Positions 25,005 through 33,124 of a DNA stretch of 42,232 nt are shown in pieces. The DNA is from a bacterium Ga0077546 (GTDB lineage Bacteria; Cyanobacteriota; Vampirovibrionia; Obscuribacterales; Obscuribacteraceae): assembly GCA_001464165.1 (NCBI GenBank), contig LNEX01000401.1, positions 1 through 42,232 of the forward strand, read 5' to 3'. Position 1 is the stretch's first letter. Every line of letters begins with the position of its first letter. The notes beneath the pieces are model-generated. The model was not told the origin of the DNA, searched no databases, and was given only the letters and a program-made list of their open reading frames with translations. The position numbers and the translations under genes were made by a program.

Positions 25005-25835
25005 ATGCTAAATCATATTCTTTCCAGAATTGCCAACGGGGCGGGTGTGCCAGCCCGGGCCGCGGGCGAATTCAAATTTAACGCGGCTGTCAAGTTCAGA
25101 GCGGCCTTCATAACCCTTCTGCTTTTAGCAACTCAGGCGGCGCTTCCCTGTGTAGCGGCTGACGAAGAGAGTCAAATCAAGGCTGTTCTTGATCAGTATT
25201 TTGACAATCAATTCGAAAAGGCAAAGAAGCTTTGTAAATCTCTTTTGGCTGCGCATCCTAAAAATCTCACGGCACATTATTTACTAGGCAATATTTGCGT
25301 CAAGCTCAATCAAGTAGCTGAGGCCGAAGCCGCCTATAAGTACTGCCTGCGCGGAGGCAAAGATTCTTCGGAAGCAGTCAATGCCTATCAAGCTCTTGAG
25401 CAGATCTATGAACAACGTCGGATGGCCACCGGTTCAACCAATAGTCTAAGCAACAGTCTTAGTGGTCCGGCCCTGCCCCGTCCTACAGCTGGCACTAATC
25501 ACAGTAGTGAAGAATATGTTCAAGAAGAAACATCACGCTTGCAAAAGGACGCCAAAGACAAGTTAGAGGTGAAGCAGCGCACCCTCGATGACCGGATTAA
25601 GCAAGAACAAAGGGTCATGCAGCAGCAGATGGCAAATGCCCCTCGCGGCAGGCGGGCTGGTTATTTTAGACAAGAGTATCAAGCCCAGGTCAAGGCCGAC
25701 TATGAAGAGCGAGTGGACCGGCTGAAGAAAGAGTTCGAGCGAGAAAAAGATGATATCAATCAGGCTTGCCAGAAGCGCATTGATGGCCTGACGGAGTACC
25801 ACAGCAGTATCGACAGTCGCAGGTCAAACAGGTAA
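25005..25835 (+). CDS. Exported TPR protein with coiled-coil C-terminus
   Basis: A 276-residue protein. A long N-region is followed by a hydrophobic signal segment (about 33-51, AAFITLLLLATQAALPCVAA) with likely cleavage near AADEE. Two to three TPR-like helix pairs follow (about 55-135: FEKAKKLCKSLLAAHP, AHYLLGNICVKLNQVAEAEA, AYQALEQIYEQRR). After a Ser/Pro linker, residues ~170-265 form a charged coiled coil (KLEVKQRTLDDRIKQEQR, DRLKKEFEREKDDINQA). It is probably an extracytoplasmic scaffold; no partner is evident. The ATG at 25005 lacks a clear ribosome site. Confidence 0.7.
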   Translation: MLNHILSRIANGAGVPARAAGEFKFNAAVKFRAAFITLLLLATQAALPCVAADEESQIKAVLDQYFDNQFEKAKKLCKSLLAAHPKNLTAHYLLGNICVKLNQVAEAEAAYKYCLRGGKDSSEAVNAYQALEQIYEQRRMATGSTNSLSNSLSGPALPRPTAGTNHSSEEYVQEETSRLQKDAKDKLEVKQRTLDDRIKQEQRVMQQQMANAPRGRRAGYFRQEYQAQVKADYEERVDRLKKEFEREKDDINQACQKRIDGLTEYHSSIDSRRSNR

Positions 25836-25841
25836 TTTGGG

Positions 25842-25877
25842 AATTATCCTAGAAATTATCAAAGAAATTATCATAGG
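25842..25877 (+). repeat. Three 12-bp tandem repeats after the TPR gene
   Basis: AATTATCCTAGA (25842-25853), AATTATCAAAGA (25854-25865) and AATTATCATAGG (25866-25877). They begin seven bases after the stop and lie just before a long palindrome. Confidence 0.75.
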
Positions 25878-25896
25878 TCTAGGCTTCTCATTTCTT

Positions 25897-25934
25897 CGAA
25901 ATAAAATAGTTTCCATGGAAACCATTTTATTTCG
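25897..25934. repeat. 38-bp near-perfect palindrome
   Basis: Arms of 19 nt (CGAAATAAAATAGTTTCCA and its complement, 25916-25934) differ at one pair (25908/25923) and meet at CCATGG with no spacer. CGCGTTTTC follows. It may act as a terminator for the TPR gene in either direction, or as an operator for the gene at 25968, whose start is 34 nt downstream. Confidence 0.75.
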
Positions 25935-25967
25935 CGTTTTCTTTAGCCGGGAGGTCAGATTTTTAGT

Positions 25968-26435
25968 ATGTGGCTAAAGTCTTTGCACATTGCTGACCTA
26001 CTTAAGTTGAATTCAGCGTTAATCGCTGTCCTCATAGTTGTTAGCGTGTCTCTGACCGTTCGGCTCATTTTTGATCCTACACTTGGGCGCACGGAGCTTC
26101 CGTATTCTGAGTTCACCAAAATATTAGAGAGCGGGAGATCGTCGGAGCGAGTCAAGCGCCTGTACTTACAAGTGGGACTTACTGATTTCTGGGGCCGTGA
26201 TATTTCAAAAGTAGATCTGACTGATGACCCAAATCGTCGCTATATGCTTGTTCCGCCTGGTTTCTATCATCGAATGTTTCACGATTGCTGGCACAAAAAG
26301 TATAGTTTTCGATGGGCCAATATTTGCTTGGATGCCACGCCGCTTATACAAATTTTTCTTTCATGGGCGTGTAGCTTTGTATTGATTGCGGTGGTGCTGA
26401 ATTTCAAGCGAAGGAGACGGGCCCGAGTGACTTAA
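25968..26435 (+). CDS. Two-TM membrane protein resembling the isolated FtsH extracytoplasmic domain
   Basis: A 155-residue protein. TM1 is about 14-35 (LKLNSALIAVLIVVSVSLTV) and TM2 about 122-145 (LIQIFLSWACSFVLIAVVL), followed by a basic tail (FKRRRRARVT). The segment between contains LPYSEFTKILESGR and a KRLYLQV strand, like the ip-YSEF-v-x-G opening of the FtsH extracellular domain. The topology equals the N-terminal module of FtsH without AAA or protease parts. It is a candidate FtsH partner or remnant, by similarity of a short motif only. GGGAGG lies 13 nt before the ATG. Its stop shares the bases TTAA with the stop of the convergent pentapeptide gene. Confidence 0.6.
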   Translation: MWLKSLHIADLLKLNSALIAVLIVVSVSLTVRLIFDPTLGRTELPYSEFTKILESGRSSERVKRLYLQVGLTDFWGRDISKVDLTDDPNRRYMLVPPGFYHRMFHDCWHKKYSFRWANICLDATPLIQIFLSWACSFVLIAVVLNFKRRRRARVT

Positions 26436-27163
26436 CTCTCCTTCACTTCGATTCCCAGAAGCGTAGCGAAGTGTCGGCCAAGAAGTGCCGCTTGGTCTGA
26501 ATCAATTATGGCGCCCTTTAGATCGGCTGGATGAGCCTTAATTCCCATGATATTAGATGAGCGGAAGTCAGCTCCTGCCAATTTAGCTTCGTAGAACTCA
26601 GCCTCTTGTAGATCGCAATCTTTGAAAATAGCGCCCTCTAAATTGCAGTAGCGAAAATCGGCGCCACGAAGATGGCAGCCTTGAAATATGACACGTTTAA
26701 AGACACTGTCGTGGAAGTGAACGAGTTCGCCTGTGCAGCTCTGCAGCAGCAAATCACCGATGTCAGCGTCTGTGATATGCAGACCAGTGATTTTACAATC
26801 AGCCATTTCAACGCGAGTAAATTTGCTGTCTTGAAACTCAGAGTTTGACAAATCGCAGGTTTCGAAGCGAATGTCTACTAGTTTCGACTTGGTCAGATTT
26901 AGTGCTGAGCAGCGCACAAGCTTAAACAAGGCACGCTCGATGGTGACGCGCTCGAAGGATTGGCCGACTAGGCTCTGTCCGTTTAAGAGAAAGTCACCAT
27001 ATTCAGTGTCATCAGCTAGTTCAAGTCGGTTGAGCGGTGCCGTCGCTTTTGCCGGAAGTACCGGTTGCTTAACCATGACTTTGCTAGTCACTTTGTTAGT
27101 TGCTTTACTCACCGCATTACTTGTTTTTGAATTAGTTTTGCTCGAATCCATCGTCATATCCAT
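26432..27163 (-). CDS. Pentapeptide-repeat protein
   Basis: A 243-residue protein. After a low-complexity Lys/Ser/Thr N-terminus (about 1-45) come pentapeptide repeats of the A(D/N)LxX type from about 65 to 215 (e.g. SALNLTKSKL, CDLSNSEFQD, CHLRGADFRYCNLEGAIFKD, AKLAGADFRSSN), expected to form a right-handed quadrilateral beta helix. The closing part, AAPADLKGAII-like and LLGRHFATLLGIEV, resembles the C-terminal cap of family members. Functions in the family range from DNA mimicry to scaffolding; none can be assigned. The start is uncertain (ATG 27163 or 27157, or an upstream TTG at 27220). It converges on the gene ending at 26435 with overlapping stops. Confidence 0.8.
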   Translation of the reverse strand: MDMTMDSSKTNSKTSNAVSKATNKVTSKVMVKQPVLPAKATAPLNRLELADDTEYGDFLLNGQSLVGQSFERVTIERALFKLVRCSALNLTKSKLVDIRFETCDLSNSEFQDSKFTRVEMADCKITGLHITDADIGDLLLQSCTGELVHFHDSVFKRVIFQGCHLRGADFRYCNLEGAIFKDCDLQEAEFYEAKLAGADFRSSNIMGIKAHPADLKGAIIDSDQAALLGRHFATLLGIEVKES

Positions 27164-27292
27164 GTCTACTCTGCTGTGCTTTTCTTTGCTGGCCTGAATT
27201 GTTTTACCTGAATTGACCAATGTTTTGACAATAGGGATACATTGGTCGGTCTAAGATGTTCTCATGTAAACGGCTTACGTGCAGGAACAAAT

Positions 27293-27853
27293 ATGAAATT
27301 GCTTCAGCTTTTGTTTGCAGGATCCATAATATTTACCTTTTCCGGGCCGCTGGCGCTTCAATGCCTTGCTGAAAATCCAAGGGTGCCAGAAATGAGTCAG
27401 CAAGACAACGAGCGCTTTATCAAGGCGTTAGAAGATATGCATCGCTCTCCTATTGTCGCTAATACTCCACCTGGGGAGCTTTTCGATAAGTACTTGCAGC
27501 GAGATCTCGATTTTTGTTTTACAGAGAGATTGGGTCGGAAAGTTCGAACTACTTATGAACTCTTGCAGAAGGATGCTATTCACATTGGTGTCGGCTACCC
27601 CTATTACTATCTCTGGGTCAAGATTTTCGACGACAAGAGTGGTGAACTGCTTGATCAAGGAATGACCAGCGCCAAAGCAATGGATCAGAAAGACTTTGGC
27701 ATAGGAAGTAAGCTCAATCACGCAGAAGAAATTATGAAAAATCCAGGGTTTCCGGACTTTTTTCCGGATAGCTTATGTCTTGCTATTTTGGGTCGTGCCG
27801 CTGTTGTTCAGGCTGCTAATAATGTCAGTAAGGCTCTGCATATGAGTAAGTAA
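27293..27853 (+). CDS. Exported protein of unknown function
   Basis: A 186-residue protein with a clear signal peptide: MKLLQLLFAGSIIFTFSGPL, then ALQCLA and likely cleavage before ENPRV. The mature part is mixed alpha/beta (RFIKALEDMHRSP, LQRDLDFCFTERLG, IHIGVGYPYYYLWVKIFDD, FPDSLCLAILGRAAVVQAA) with three Cys. No family recognised. The ATG at 27293 with CAGGAA upstream was chosen over an upstream in-frame codon at 27242, because it places the signal peptide correctly. A complex terminator-like structure follows. Confidence 0.7.
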   Translation: MKLLQLLFAGSIIFTFSGPLALQCLAENPRVPEMSQQDNERFIKALEDMHRSPIVANTPPGELFDKYLQRDLDFCFTERLGRKVRTTYELLQKDAIHIGVGYPYYYLWVKIFDDKSGELLDQGMTSAKAMDQKDFGIGSKLNHAEEIMKNPGFPDFFPDSLCLAILGRAAVVQAANNVSKALHMSK

Positions 27854-27907
27854 GGTGCGCTACTGGTTACCTTTTTGAATCCACCCTAAGATCGGGTGTA
27901 ATCAACC

Positions 27908-28016
27908 AAGAGGATGATGGCACCGATGCGGTAAATTGATATTCTAAATACATCAAAGACGCCCACCCCAAGCATGATCCTCTTAAGGATTTGAATTTCG
28001 GAGAATGGGCGTCTTT
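27908..28016. terminator. Interlocking hairpins: 11-bp terminator stem plus competing stem
   Basis: AAAGACGCCCA (27955-27965) pairs perfectly with TGGGCGTCTTT (28006-28016), followed by CCTTTT, a bidirectional terminator-like stem with a 40-nt loop. AAGAGGATGATG (27908-27919) can pair with CATGATCCTCTT (27973-27984) at 11 of 12 positions. The two stems cross, so they form either a pseudoknot or mutually exclusive folds. The region lies between convergent genes ending at 27853 and 28087. Confidence 0.5.
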
Positions 28017-28086
28017 CCTTTTGGCTATAAACTGTTTCAAGCTTCAACCAGTGCCGGGCTGGTACTTATGTGAATGTCGTAGCCAT

Positions 28087-28957
28087 TTACTTCTTTTCTT
28101 TGCTATGCCCAGCGCAGCAAGCGCCCACCGGCTGTCCATTTCTTCCAAGCAACGGCTTGCCGGACGAGCTACTTGCTGTTTTGCCCGAAGCAGGTGCAGC
28201 TTTGCCGCTCGCGCTTTGGGTGGATTTCTCGATAGCGTTACCAGTTTGCGCACCGTTGGCTTTTCCAGCAGCACTGCTTGCTTTGCCCAAGGTCTTTACT
28301 GTTCCAGGCTGCCATAGTCTGTTTTTGCGATACTTCTGAATCACCGCACTAGGTTCGTCAAAGGGATATTCTTTCTCAAACATGATGTCGATTGCTTGCT
28401 GAATCTGTTTCATGCTTTTGCCTTCGCGCTTCATTTTCAACGCTATGAGCGCTTCTTCTTGGCAGATATGGCAATCGACTCCATGATCGGTGGTGAAGCA
28501 ATCGAGCAAGCTGTCGTGGTCATCAGTCATGTCGCAGCCGCAGTAGCAAAAGAGCTTGGCGCAAATCTCTGGGCAGAGTTGTGCGGCGGCATAGCCTGAC
28601 TTGGCGTGGCCAAAGAATTTGTTAGGGTCTAGTACTGGAGGTTCGCCTGGAACGCTTGATTTGTCAGTGGGTTTGTCGCTGGGGTTCCCGCTTGCCTGAG
28701 GGGTGGATTTGTCGCTGGATTTGTCAGTGGGTTTCAGCGGAGGTTTTTGCTTCTGGCTTTTGACTGGCGACAGGTGCAGGCGTTGGGGTCGCTGCTGTCT
28801 CTGCGAACACCGAAGCGGTTGGCCAAGCAAGCGTTGCCGCGGCGGCCAACGTTACTAGCAAAGTCTGAACCCTAGTCAGCGATGACTTTATTGGAGTTGC
28901 CCAGGGCTTAACTGGACCTTTCGCTATGAGAGACAAAGACTGGGGAGCCACGGACAT
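28087..28957 (-). pseudogene. Exported PCYCGC-motif protein, split by a one-base frameshift
   Basis: From the ATG at 28957 the first frame gives a signal peptide (TLLVTLAAAATLAWPTASVF, then AETA) and a Pro/Lys linker, ending at a stop near 28724. The second frame (open to 28087) continues the linker with PTDKSSDKS-type repeats. It then has FFGHAKSGYAAAQLCPEICA, CYCGCDMTDDHDSLLDCF and HGVDCHICQEEA, the Cys/His pattern of the PCYCGC family of exported proteins, and a helical segment and Ser/Ala/Gly tail. Removing one base from the five-T run at 28744-28748 (A5 on the coding strand) joins the frames smoothly (KPEAKPPLKPTDK). This could be a real mutation, a sequencing error or slippage. Function unknown; metal or redox binding is plausible from the Cys pattern. 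Confidence 0.75.
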
Positions 28958-29072
28958 AGATTAACTGAACCTCAGATTCCGACCTGTTCCAGGCCAACTA
29001 TGTAACAGATTATAGATAATGGCGGCCGATATTGCTGCGATGTTGCGCTATTGCTTCGCCAGCTGGGGTCTT

Positions 29073-29104
29073 TTGACATGTTTTTCAAGAGGATTTGTTA
29101 TCAT
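29073..29104 (+). promoter_or_regulatory. Candidate promoter of mnmG
   Basis: TTGACA at 29073-29078 and TATCAT at 29099-29104, the latter preceded by TG one base upstream (extended -10). The 20-nt spacer is longer than ideal, but the extended -10 could compensate. The ATG of mnmG is 33 nt downstream. Confidence 0.4.
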
Positions 29105-29136
29105 GAGCAATCTGGTAAGAGATATAGAAAGTGACT

Positions 29137-31023
29137 ATGCAATACGACGTAGTGGTTATAGGCGGCGGACACGCCGGATGTGAAGCAGCAAATGCCAGCG
29201 CCCGTATGGGTTTGAGCACCCTTCTGTTAGCAGTTAATCTCGACACTATCGGCGCTATGCCTTGCAACCCAGCCGTTGGCGGTCCTGGCAAGACTCACCT
29301 TGCCCGTGAAGTTGACGCTCTGGGCGGCGTTATGGGCATTGCCACCGATGCTACTTACCTGCAAATTCGCATGCTCAACTCTAGCCGCGGGCCCGCGGTG
29401 CAGTCTCTGCGTGCTCAGTCAGACAAGCGCGAGTATTCCGCCTGGATGAAAGAGTACATGGAGTCTTTGCCCAATCTCACCTTGAGACAGGGCATGGTGA
29501 AGAACTTGCTGCTCACGGACGGCAAGGTTTCAGGAATAGAACTAGCTTTTGGTGACCAAATCGCCTGTAAGTCTGCTGTGCTTTGCGCTGGAACTTTCCT
29601 CGAAGGCACTATCTGGATCGGCAAAGAAACTATGCCAGCTGGTCGGGCCGGTGAGTTCCCTGCTGTTGGTTTGTCTGCTTTCTTGCGGGCTCTGGGCTTC
29701 ACTACTGGTCGCCTAAAAACTGGCACACCTCCGCGCATTGATGGTCGCACTATTGATTATTCGCAATTGCCTGTTGTACCAGGTGATGATCAGTTGCAGT
29801 TCTTCTCATTCCTCGACAAGCGGCCTGTGCTGCCACAAATTCCTTGCCACCAGACTCGCACTAATGAGAAGACTCACGAGCTAATCCGTGCCAATCTCCA
29901 TCAATCGCCTATGTATTCAGGCATGATTCATGGCGTGGGGCCCCGTTATTGCCCATCAATCGAAGATAAAGTTGTGCGTTTCGCTGACAAAGATAGCCAC
30001 TCGCTATTCCTTGAACCAGAAGGCCGGTCGACCTACGAAGTCTACTTGCAAGGCTGCTCTACCAGTCTGCCTGTGGCTGTGCAGCACGATATAGTGCATT
30101 CGCTGCCTGGTTTGGAAAATGCATCGATGGTGCGTCCAGCTTATGCTGTGGAGTACGACTATCTTCCCGCCATTCAATTCAACCATGCTTTAATGGCTAA
30201 AGATTTGCCTGGATTCTTCGCTGCTGGCCAAATTCTTGGCACCTCTGGCTATGAAGAAGCTGCCGCTCAAGGCATCATGGCTGGTATCAATGCTGCTCTC
30301 TATGCCCTTGATCGCGAGCCGTTTATTTTGCCTCGTTCATCGAGCTATACAGGCACTTTGGTTGATGATTTGGTCACCAAAGAAATTGGTGAGCCTTATC
30401 GTATGATGACTTCTCGCTCCGAATATCGTCTGCTCTTGCGGCAAGACAACGCTGACATGCGCCTTACTCCACTTGGTCGCGAAGTGGGCATGGTCGACGA
30501 TCATCGTTGGCAGTTATTTGTCGCCAAACAAGAAGCGATTGATGCTGAGAAAAAACGAGTTAAATCAGTGCGCATTCATCCCAACCCAGAGTGGGAAGAA
30601 GCGCTTGCACCCTACGATGAATCGATGAAGCAGTCGGCTACTTTAGAAGAGCTGTTGCGCCGTCCAAAAGTGCCATATTCAATTATCAACAAGCTTGCTC
30701 CTGCATCAGAAGAAGGCTTTGCTTTTGGTTTGGAAGTTGAAACCGACATCAAATATGCCGGTTACATCGAGCGTCAGCGCTTGCTTATTGCTCAGACTGA
30801 AAAGCTTGATGGCTTCAAGCTGCCTGTTGATTTCAACTATTTAGCTTCGGACCATTTGTCCAAAGAAGCACGCGAGAAATTGAACAAAATTCGCCCCATG
30901 ACTTTAGGTCAGGCTTCACGCATCGGTGGTGTCAGCCCTGCTGATATCTCAGTATTGATGGTGCTTCTGGAGCAACAGCGCCGAGCGGATAACGCTCGCG
31001 ATAAGGCTGGCGTTTCTGTTTAA
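29137..31023 (+). CDS. mnmG: tRNA uridine-5-carboxymethylaminomethyl modification enzyme MnmG (GidA)
   Basis: A 628-residue protein, the usual length. The FAD-binding motif is YDVVVIGGGHAGCEAANASA at the N-terminus; MPCNPAVGGPGKTHLAREVD, MLNSSRGPAVQSLRAQSDK, the GidA signature GPRYCPSIEDKVVRF and ILGTSGYEEAAAQGIMAGIN are all present, as is the C-terminal helical domain ending near GVSPADISVL. With MnmE it installs the carboxymethylaminomethyl group at uridine 34 of certain tRNAs, using FAD and methylenetetrahydrofolate, in the cytoplasm. The ATG at 29137 was chosen; a GTG two codons earlier is possible. A candidate promoter lies just upstream, and the exported protein gene starts 7 nt after the stop. 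mnmE is not in the window. Confidence 0.98.
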   Translation: MQYDVVVIGGGHAGCEAANASARMGLSTLLLAVNLDTIGAMPCNPAVGGPGKTHLAREVDALGGVMGIATDATYLQIRMLNSSRGPAVQSLRAQSDKREYSAWMKEYMESLPNLTLRQGMVKNLLLTDGKVSGIELAFGDQIACKSAVLCAGTFLEGTIWIGKETMPAGRAGEFPAVGLSAFLRALGFTTGRLKTGTPPRIDGRTIDYSQLPVVPGDDQLQFFSFLDKRPVLPQIPCHQTRTNEKTHELIRANLHQSPMYSGMIHGVGPRYCPSIEDKVVRFADKDSHSLFLEPEGRSTYEVYLQGCSTSLPVAVQHDIVHSLPGLENASMVRPAYAVEYDYLPAIQFNHALMAKDLPGFFAAGQILGTSGYEEAAAQGIMAGINAALYALDREPFILPRSSSYTGTLVDDLVTKEIGEPYRMMTSRSEYRLLLRQDNADMRLTPLGREVGMVDDHRWQLFVAKQEAIDAEKKRVKSVRIHPNPEWEEALAPYDESMKQSATLEELLRRPKVPYSIINKLAPASEEGFAFGLEVETDIKYAGYIERQRLLIAQTEKLDGFKLPVDFNYLASDHLSKEAREKLNKIRPMTLGQASRIGGVSPADISVLMVLLEQQRRADNARDKAGVSV

Positions 31024-31030
31024 GACTGTG

Positions 31031-31969
31031 ATGCCTGCGAGATTCTGTGTTGGTGGAGCTGCACTGGTTCTCAGTGTTGCTGCGCTGCCATTGTTTATTG
31101 AGCTGCCAATTCAAGCCCAAGAAAAAGCCACCTTCAAATTGTCTGGTGGAATTTCGCACAGCGATTCTCTTGAACCATTGCCAGTGAGCGAAAGAGTTGG
31201 TGCTGCTCTGGGTGGTAATGCTGGCGCCACTGTTCCATCTAATATTCCGCCTTCTAATTCTCCACCTGCGCTGGTTAATCCTTATCGCAACTCGAATGCG
31301 AGCAGCGGCATCACCCCTGCGGTTACCAGCCCTGTAAGAACGCAGCCTCAAGTACCGCCGCCCAATCAACTATATTATTCGCGCACCCCTCATATTGATC
31401 CCGGCCAAGCGCTGTATCGAAAGCGACTGCGTGAGGCGGCGGAACAAAATTTGCTAGCTACTACGTCCAGACGGCCTACTCGGGTGCAAATCAAGGTTCC
31501 GTTTTGGTTAGCTGGCCAGTGGCAACGTACTGAAACCAATGAGCTATCGCGCAAGGAATTGCCGAGCGGCAAAGAACTTAAAGCAGTTGGCAAACAAGTT
31601 GCTCGTGTTACTGATGTCTTTGGCACCTACAAAGATAGGCGCGGCAACGTTTTCATGATTGTGCCATTGGGTGCAGGGGGAGCTGTTGATCGTGGTTTTG
31701 CCGTCGACTATCATCGCGTCAAAAAGTACGAGATGATTTTAGATGGTAAGAATTCGGCTGTAATTAAAGTGCAGGCCAGCCATCAGGTCGTAAGCAAGAA
31801 AGACAAGAGAGTGGTCGAGGCCTATCAAGACGAAGAGCTTAACCGCTACACCTTGATACGCGATGGCCTGGTGAAGAATGATAGTTCGGTCAAGGTTTTT
31901 GACCAACTTGGGCAACCAAAATTGATTACTCGCGCTGTTTCTACCGAGCGCCGGGTAAAGAGAATATGA
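31031..31969 (+). CDS. Exported protein of unknown function downstream of mnmG
   Basis: A 312-residue protein with an N-terminal signal peptide (ARFCVGGAALVLSVAALPLF, cleavage near IQAQE). A Ser/Pro/Asn-rich disordered region follows (about 45-125), then a beta-rich domain (about 148-312) with VPFWLAGQWQRTETNE, GTYKDRRGNVFMIVPLGAGG and VKKYEMILDGKNSAVIKVQA, suggestive of a small barrel; no family recognised. The ATG at 31031 is adjacent to a GTG at 31028. Its start is 7 nt past the mnmG stop, so it is probably co-transcribed. Confidence 0.7.
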   Translation: MPARFCVGGAALVLSVAALPLFIELPIQAQEKATFKLSGGISHSDSLEPLPVSERVGAALGGNAGATVPSNIPPSNSPPALVNPYRNSNASSGITPAVTSPVRTQPQVPPPNQLYYSRTPHIDPGQALYRKRLREAAEQNLLATTSRRPTRVQIKVPFWLAGQWQRTETNELSRKELPSGKELKAVGKQVARVTDVFGTYKDRRGNVFMIVPLGAGGAVDRGFAVDYHRVKKYEMILDGKNSAVIKVQASHQVVSKKDKRVVEAYQDEELNRYTLIRDGLVKNDSSVKVFDQLGQPKLITRAVSTERRVKRI

Positions 31970-32062
31970 ATGACCAACAGAATTTGAATGACAAAGAGCG
32001 TATGAGTAAGTGCAAGTAGAAAGTGCTGTTAGAAATTGAAATTAGAAAGTCGTGGGATTTGT

Positions 32063-32680
32063 ATGGTTACTGAACAGTTAGGCTTCGATGCAATTAATTT
32101 GCGCCTTGAGGGCTGGACTGCCGTGCACGCTGACAGCCAACGGCGGCAGTGGATGCGAGATGCTGAGGGCGATGAGTTTGCCAGCACGCTCTTGCTCACC
32201 TACCAGCCCGAAGCGCTTGAGGGAATTGATTTAGACGACCATGTGGGTGTGCGCAAGGCCGTGCGTGATATCGCTGACGGGGCGGGCCAGATTATGGTCT
32301 CTGTCGATGTTGTCGGTGCTGCTGGAGTGCCTGCCTTGTGGTACATACTGAAGCAGAATCAAGCACCAAGCGGCATGGTCTATTCTGGCTGTTTGATATT
32401 GCCATTCACTAATAGTTTCTTTACCCTGCAATTGATGTGCATGGAGACCGGTATCACTGGTATTCGCGAAGCGATTGTTATGGACCGCTTCATTGCTTCT
32501 GGTGTTTCTATCCGCGAATTATCGGAGTCAGCAACGCGCTTTGAGCATGGCACAGCTAAAGGACACTATTCACCGGATGCACCGGAGCACGACGTGCAAT
32601 TCCCTAATCATCCGCTTTCAAGAGTGCGCCGTTATTTCAGAGACATTCTCTCGGTGCTTTCGATTAAGGGCGTTTATTGA
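32063..32680 (+). CDS. Conserved-looking soluble protein of unknown function
   Basis: A 205-residue protein with no signal peptide. It begins with a strand/turn pattern (LRLEGWTAVHADSQRRQWMR), has an alternating strand section (QIMVSVDVVGAAGVPALWYI, YSGCLILPFTNSFFTLQLMC) and a polar C-terminus with DVQFPNHPLSRVRRYFRDIL. The even composition and compact alpha/beta pattern suggest a real globular domain, and the PxHPLSRVR stretch looks like a conserved motif, but no family name can be given with confidence. The start at ATG 32063 was taken rather than an upstream TTG. Its stop overlaps the next start by one base (TGATG), indicating an operon. Confidence 0.7.
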   Translation: MVTEQLGFDAINLRLEGWTAVHADSQRRQWMRDAEGDEFASTLLLTYQPEALEGIDLDDHVGVRKAVRDIADGAGQIMVSVDVVGAAGVPALWYILKQNQAPSGMVYSGCLILPFTNSFFTLQLMCMETGITGIREAIVMDRFIASGVSIRELSESATRFEHGTAKGHYSPDAPEHDVQFPNHPLSRVRRYFRDILSVLSIKGVY

Positions 32681-32937
32681 TGAATTTCAGAAATATCTTT
32701 TTTATGGATGCAGAGTACGTCAAGGATATCGTGGATGAAATTGAGCGTCACTATGAAGATTGTCTAGCGCGTGGCTTGGTAAAAGATGCGAAGTTTTGGA
32801 AAATGTCTTTTGAGCATATCGAATTGTTGTTTCCTTTTGGTGTGGTTAACTGGTCCGAGGTGCGATTATTGCGAATTCGGGAAAAGTTGAATCGTTCGCG
32901 ATTTAGAGAAAGAATTGCGCGAGCTAGAAAAGGCTAA
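32680..32937 (+). CDS. Small soluble protein, possibly the N-terminal half of a split membrane protein
   Basis: An 85-residue protein starting MNFRNIFFMDAEYVKDIVDE, translationally coupled to the preceding gene. The EYVKDIVDEIERHYEDCLARG helix and the following aromatic region resemble the small prefix domains found ahead of some membrane proteins (weak, by eye). The last ~15 residues are Arg-rich (RSRFRERIARARKG) and may be a frame artefact: in the neighbouring frame the same bases read DLEKELRELEKAK and lead straight into a two-TM protein. So this may be the first half of one gene ending at 33124. Confidence 0.5.
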   Translation: MNFRNIFFMDAEYVKDIVDEIERHYEDCLARGLVKDAKFWKMSFEHIELLFPFGVVNWSEVRLLRIREKLNRSRFRERIARARKG

Positions 32938-33124
32938 GCAGGTTGATCGCAATGTCTGTGTGCTAGCGCGTTGCCTTCTACTGGGTTTAACTACGCTTGG
33001 AACTCTTTTGATTGGCTTTGAGGGTCTGATTTTAGAACCAGAAGGAATTCTATCGGTAGCTGCCTGCTGGAGTTTGGTTTTGTTTCTCTGTTGGCTCTAT
33101 CGGGATGAGAGCGGCAAAAAATAA
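32915..33124 (+). CDS. Two-TM membrane segment, start unclear
   Basis: A 69-residue frame opening at a TTG with no good ribosome site. A short coiled-coil-like start (RELEKAKQVDRN) precedes two hydrophobic segments (CLLLGLTTLGTLLIGFEGLI and ILSVAACWSLVLFLCWLY) and a charged end (RDESGKK). The frame is open upstream to 32891 and reads naturally there, overlapping the end of the previous gene in another frame. It is either a small overlapping membrane protein or the C-terminal half of a frameshifted gene starting at 32680. Confidence 0.4.
   Translation: MRELEKAKQVDRNVCVLARCLLLGLTTLGTLLIGFEGLILEPEGILSVAACWSLVLFLCWLYRDESGKK

Noticed and set aside
31966..32019. A 17-codon frame (MNDQQNLNDKERMSKCK) overlapping the stop of the exported protein gene by ATGA
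   Set aside because: Too short and without conserved features; the coupling-like overlap can arise by chance. Kept only as a note.
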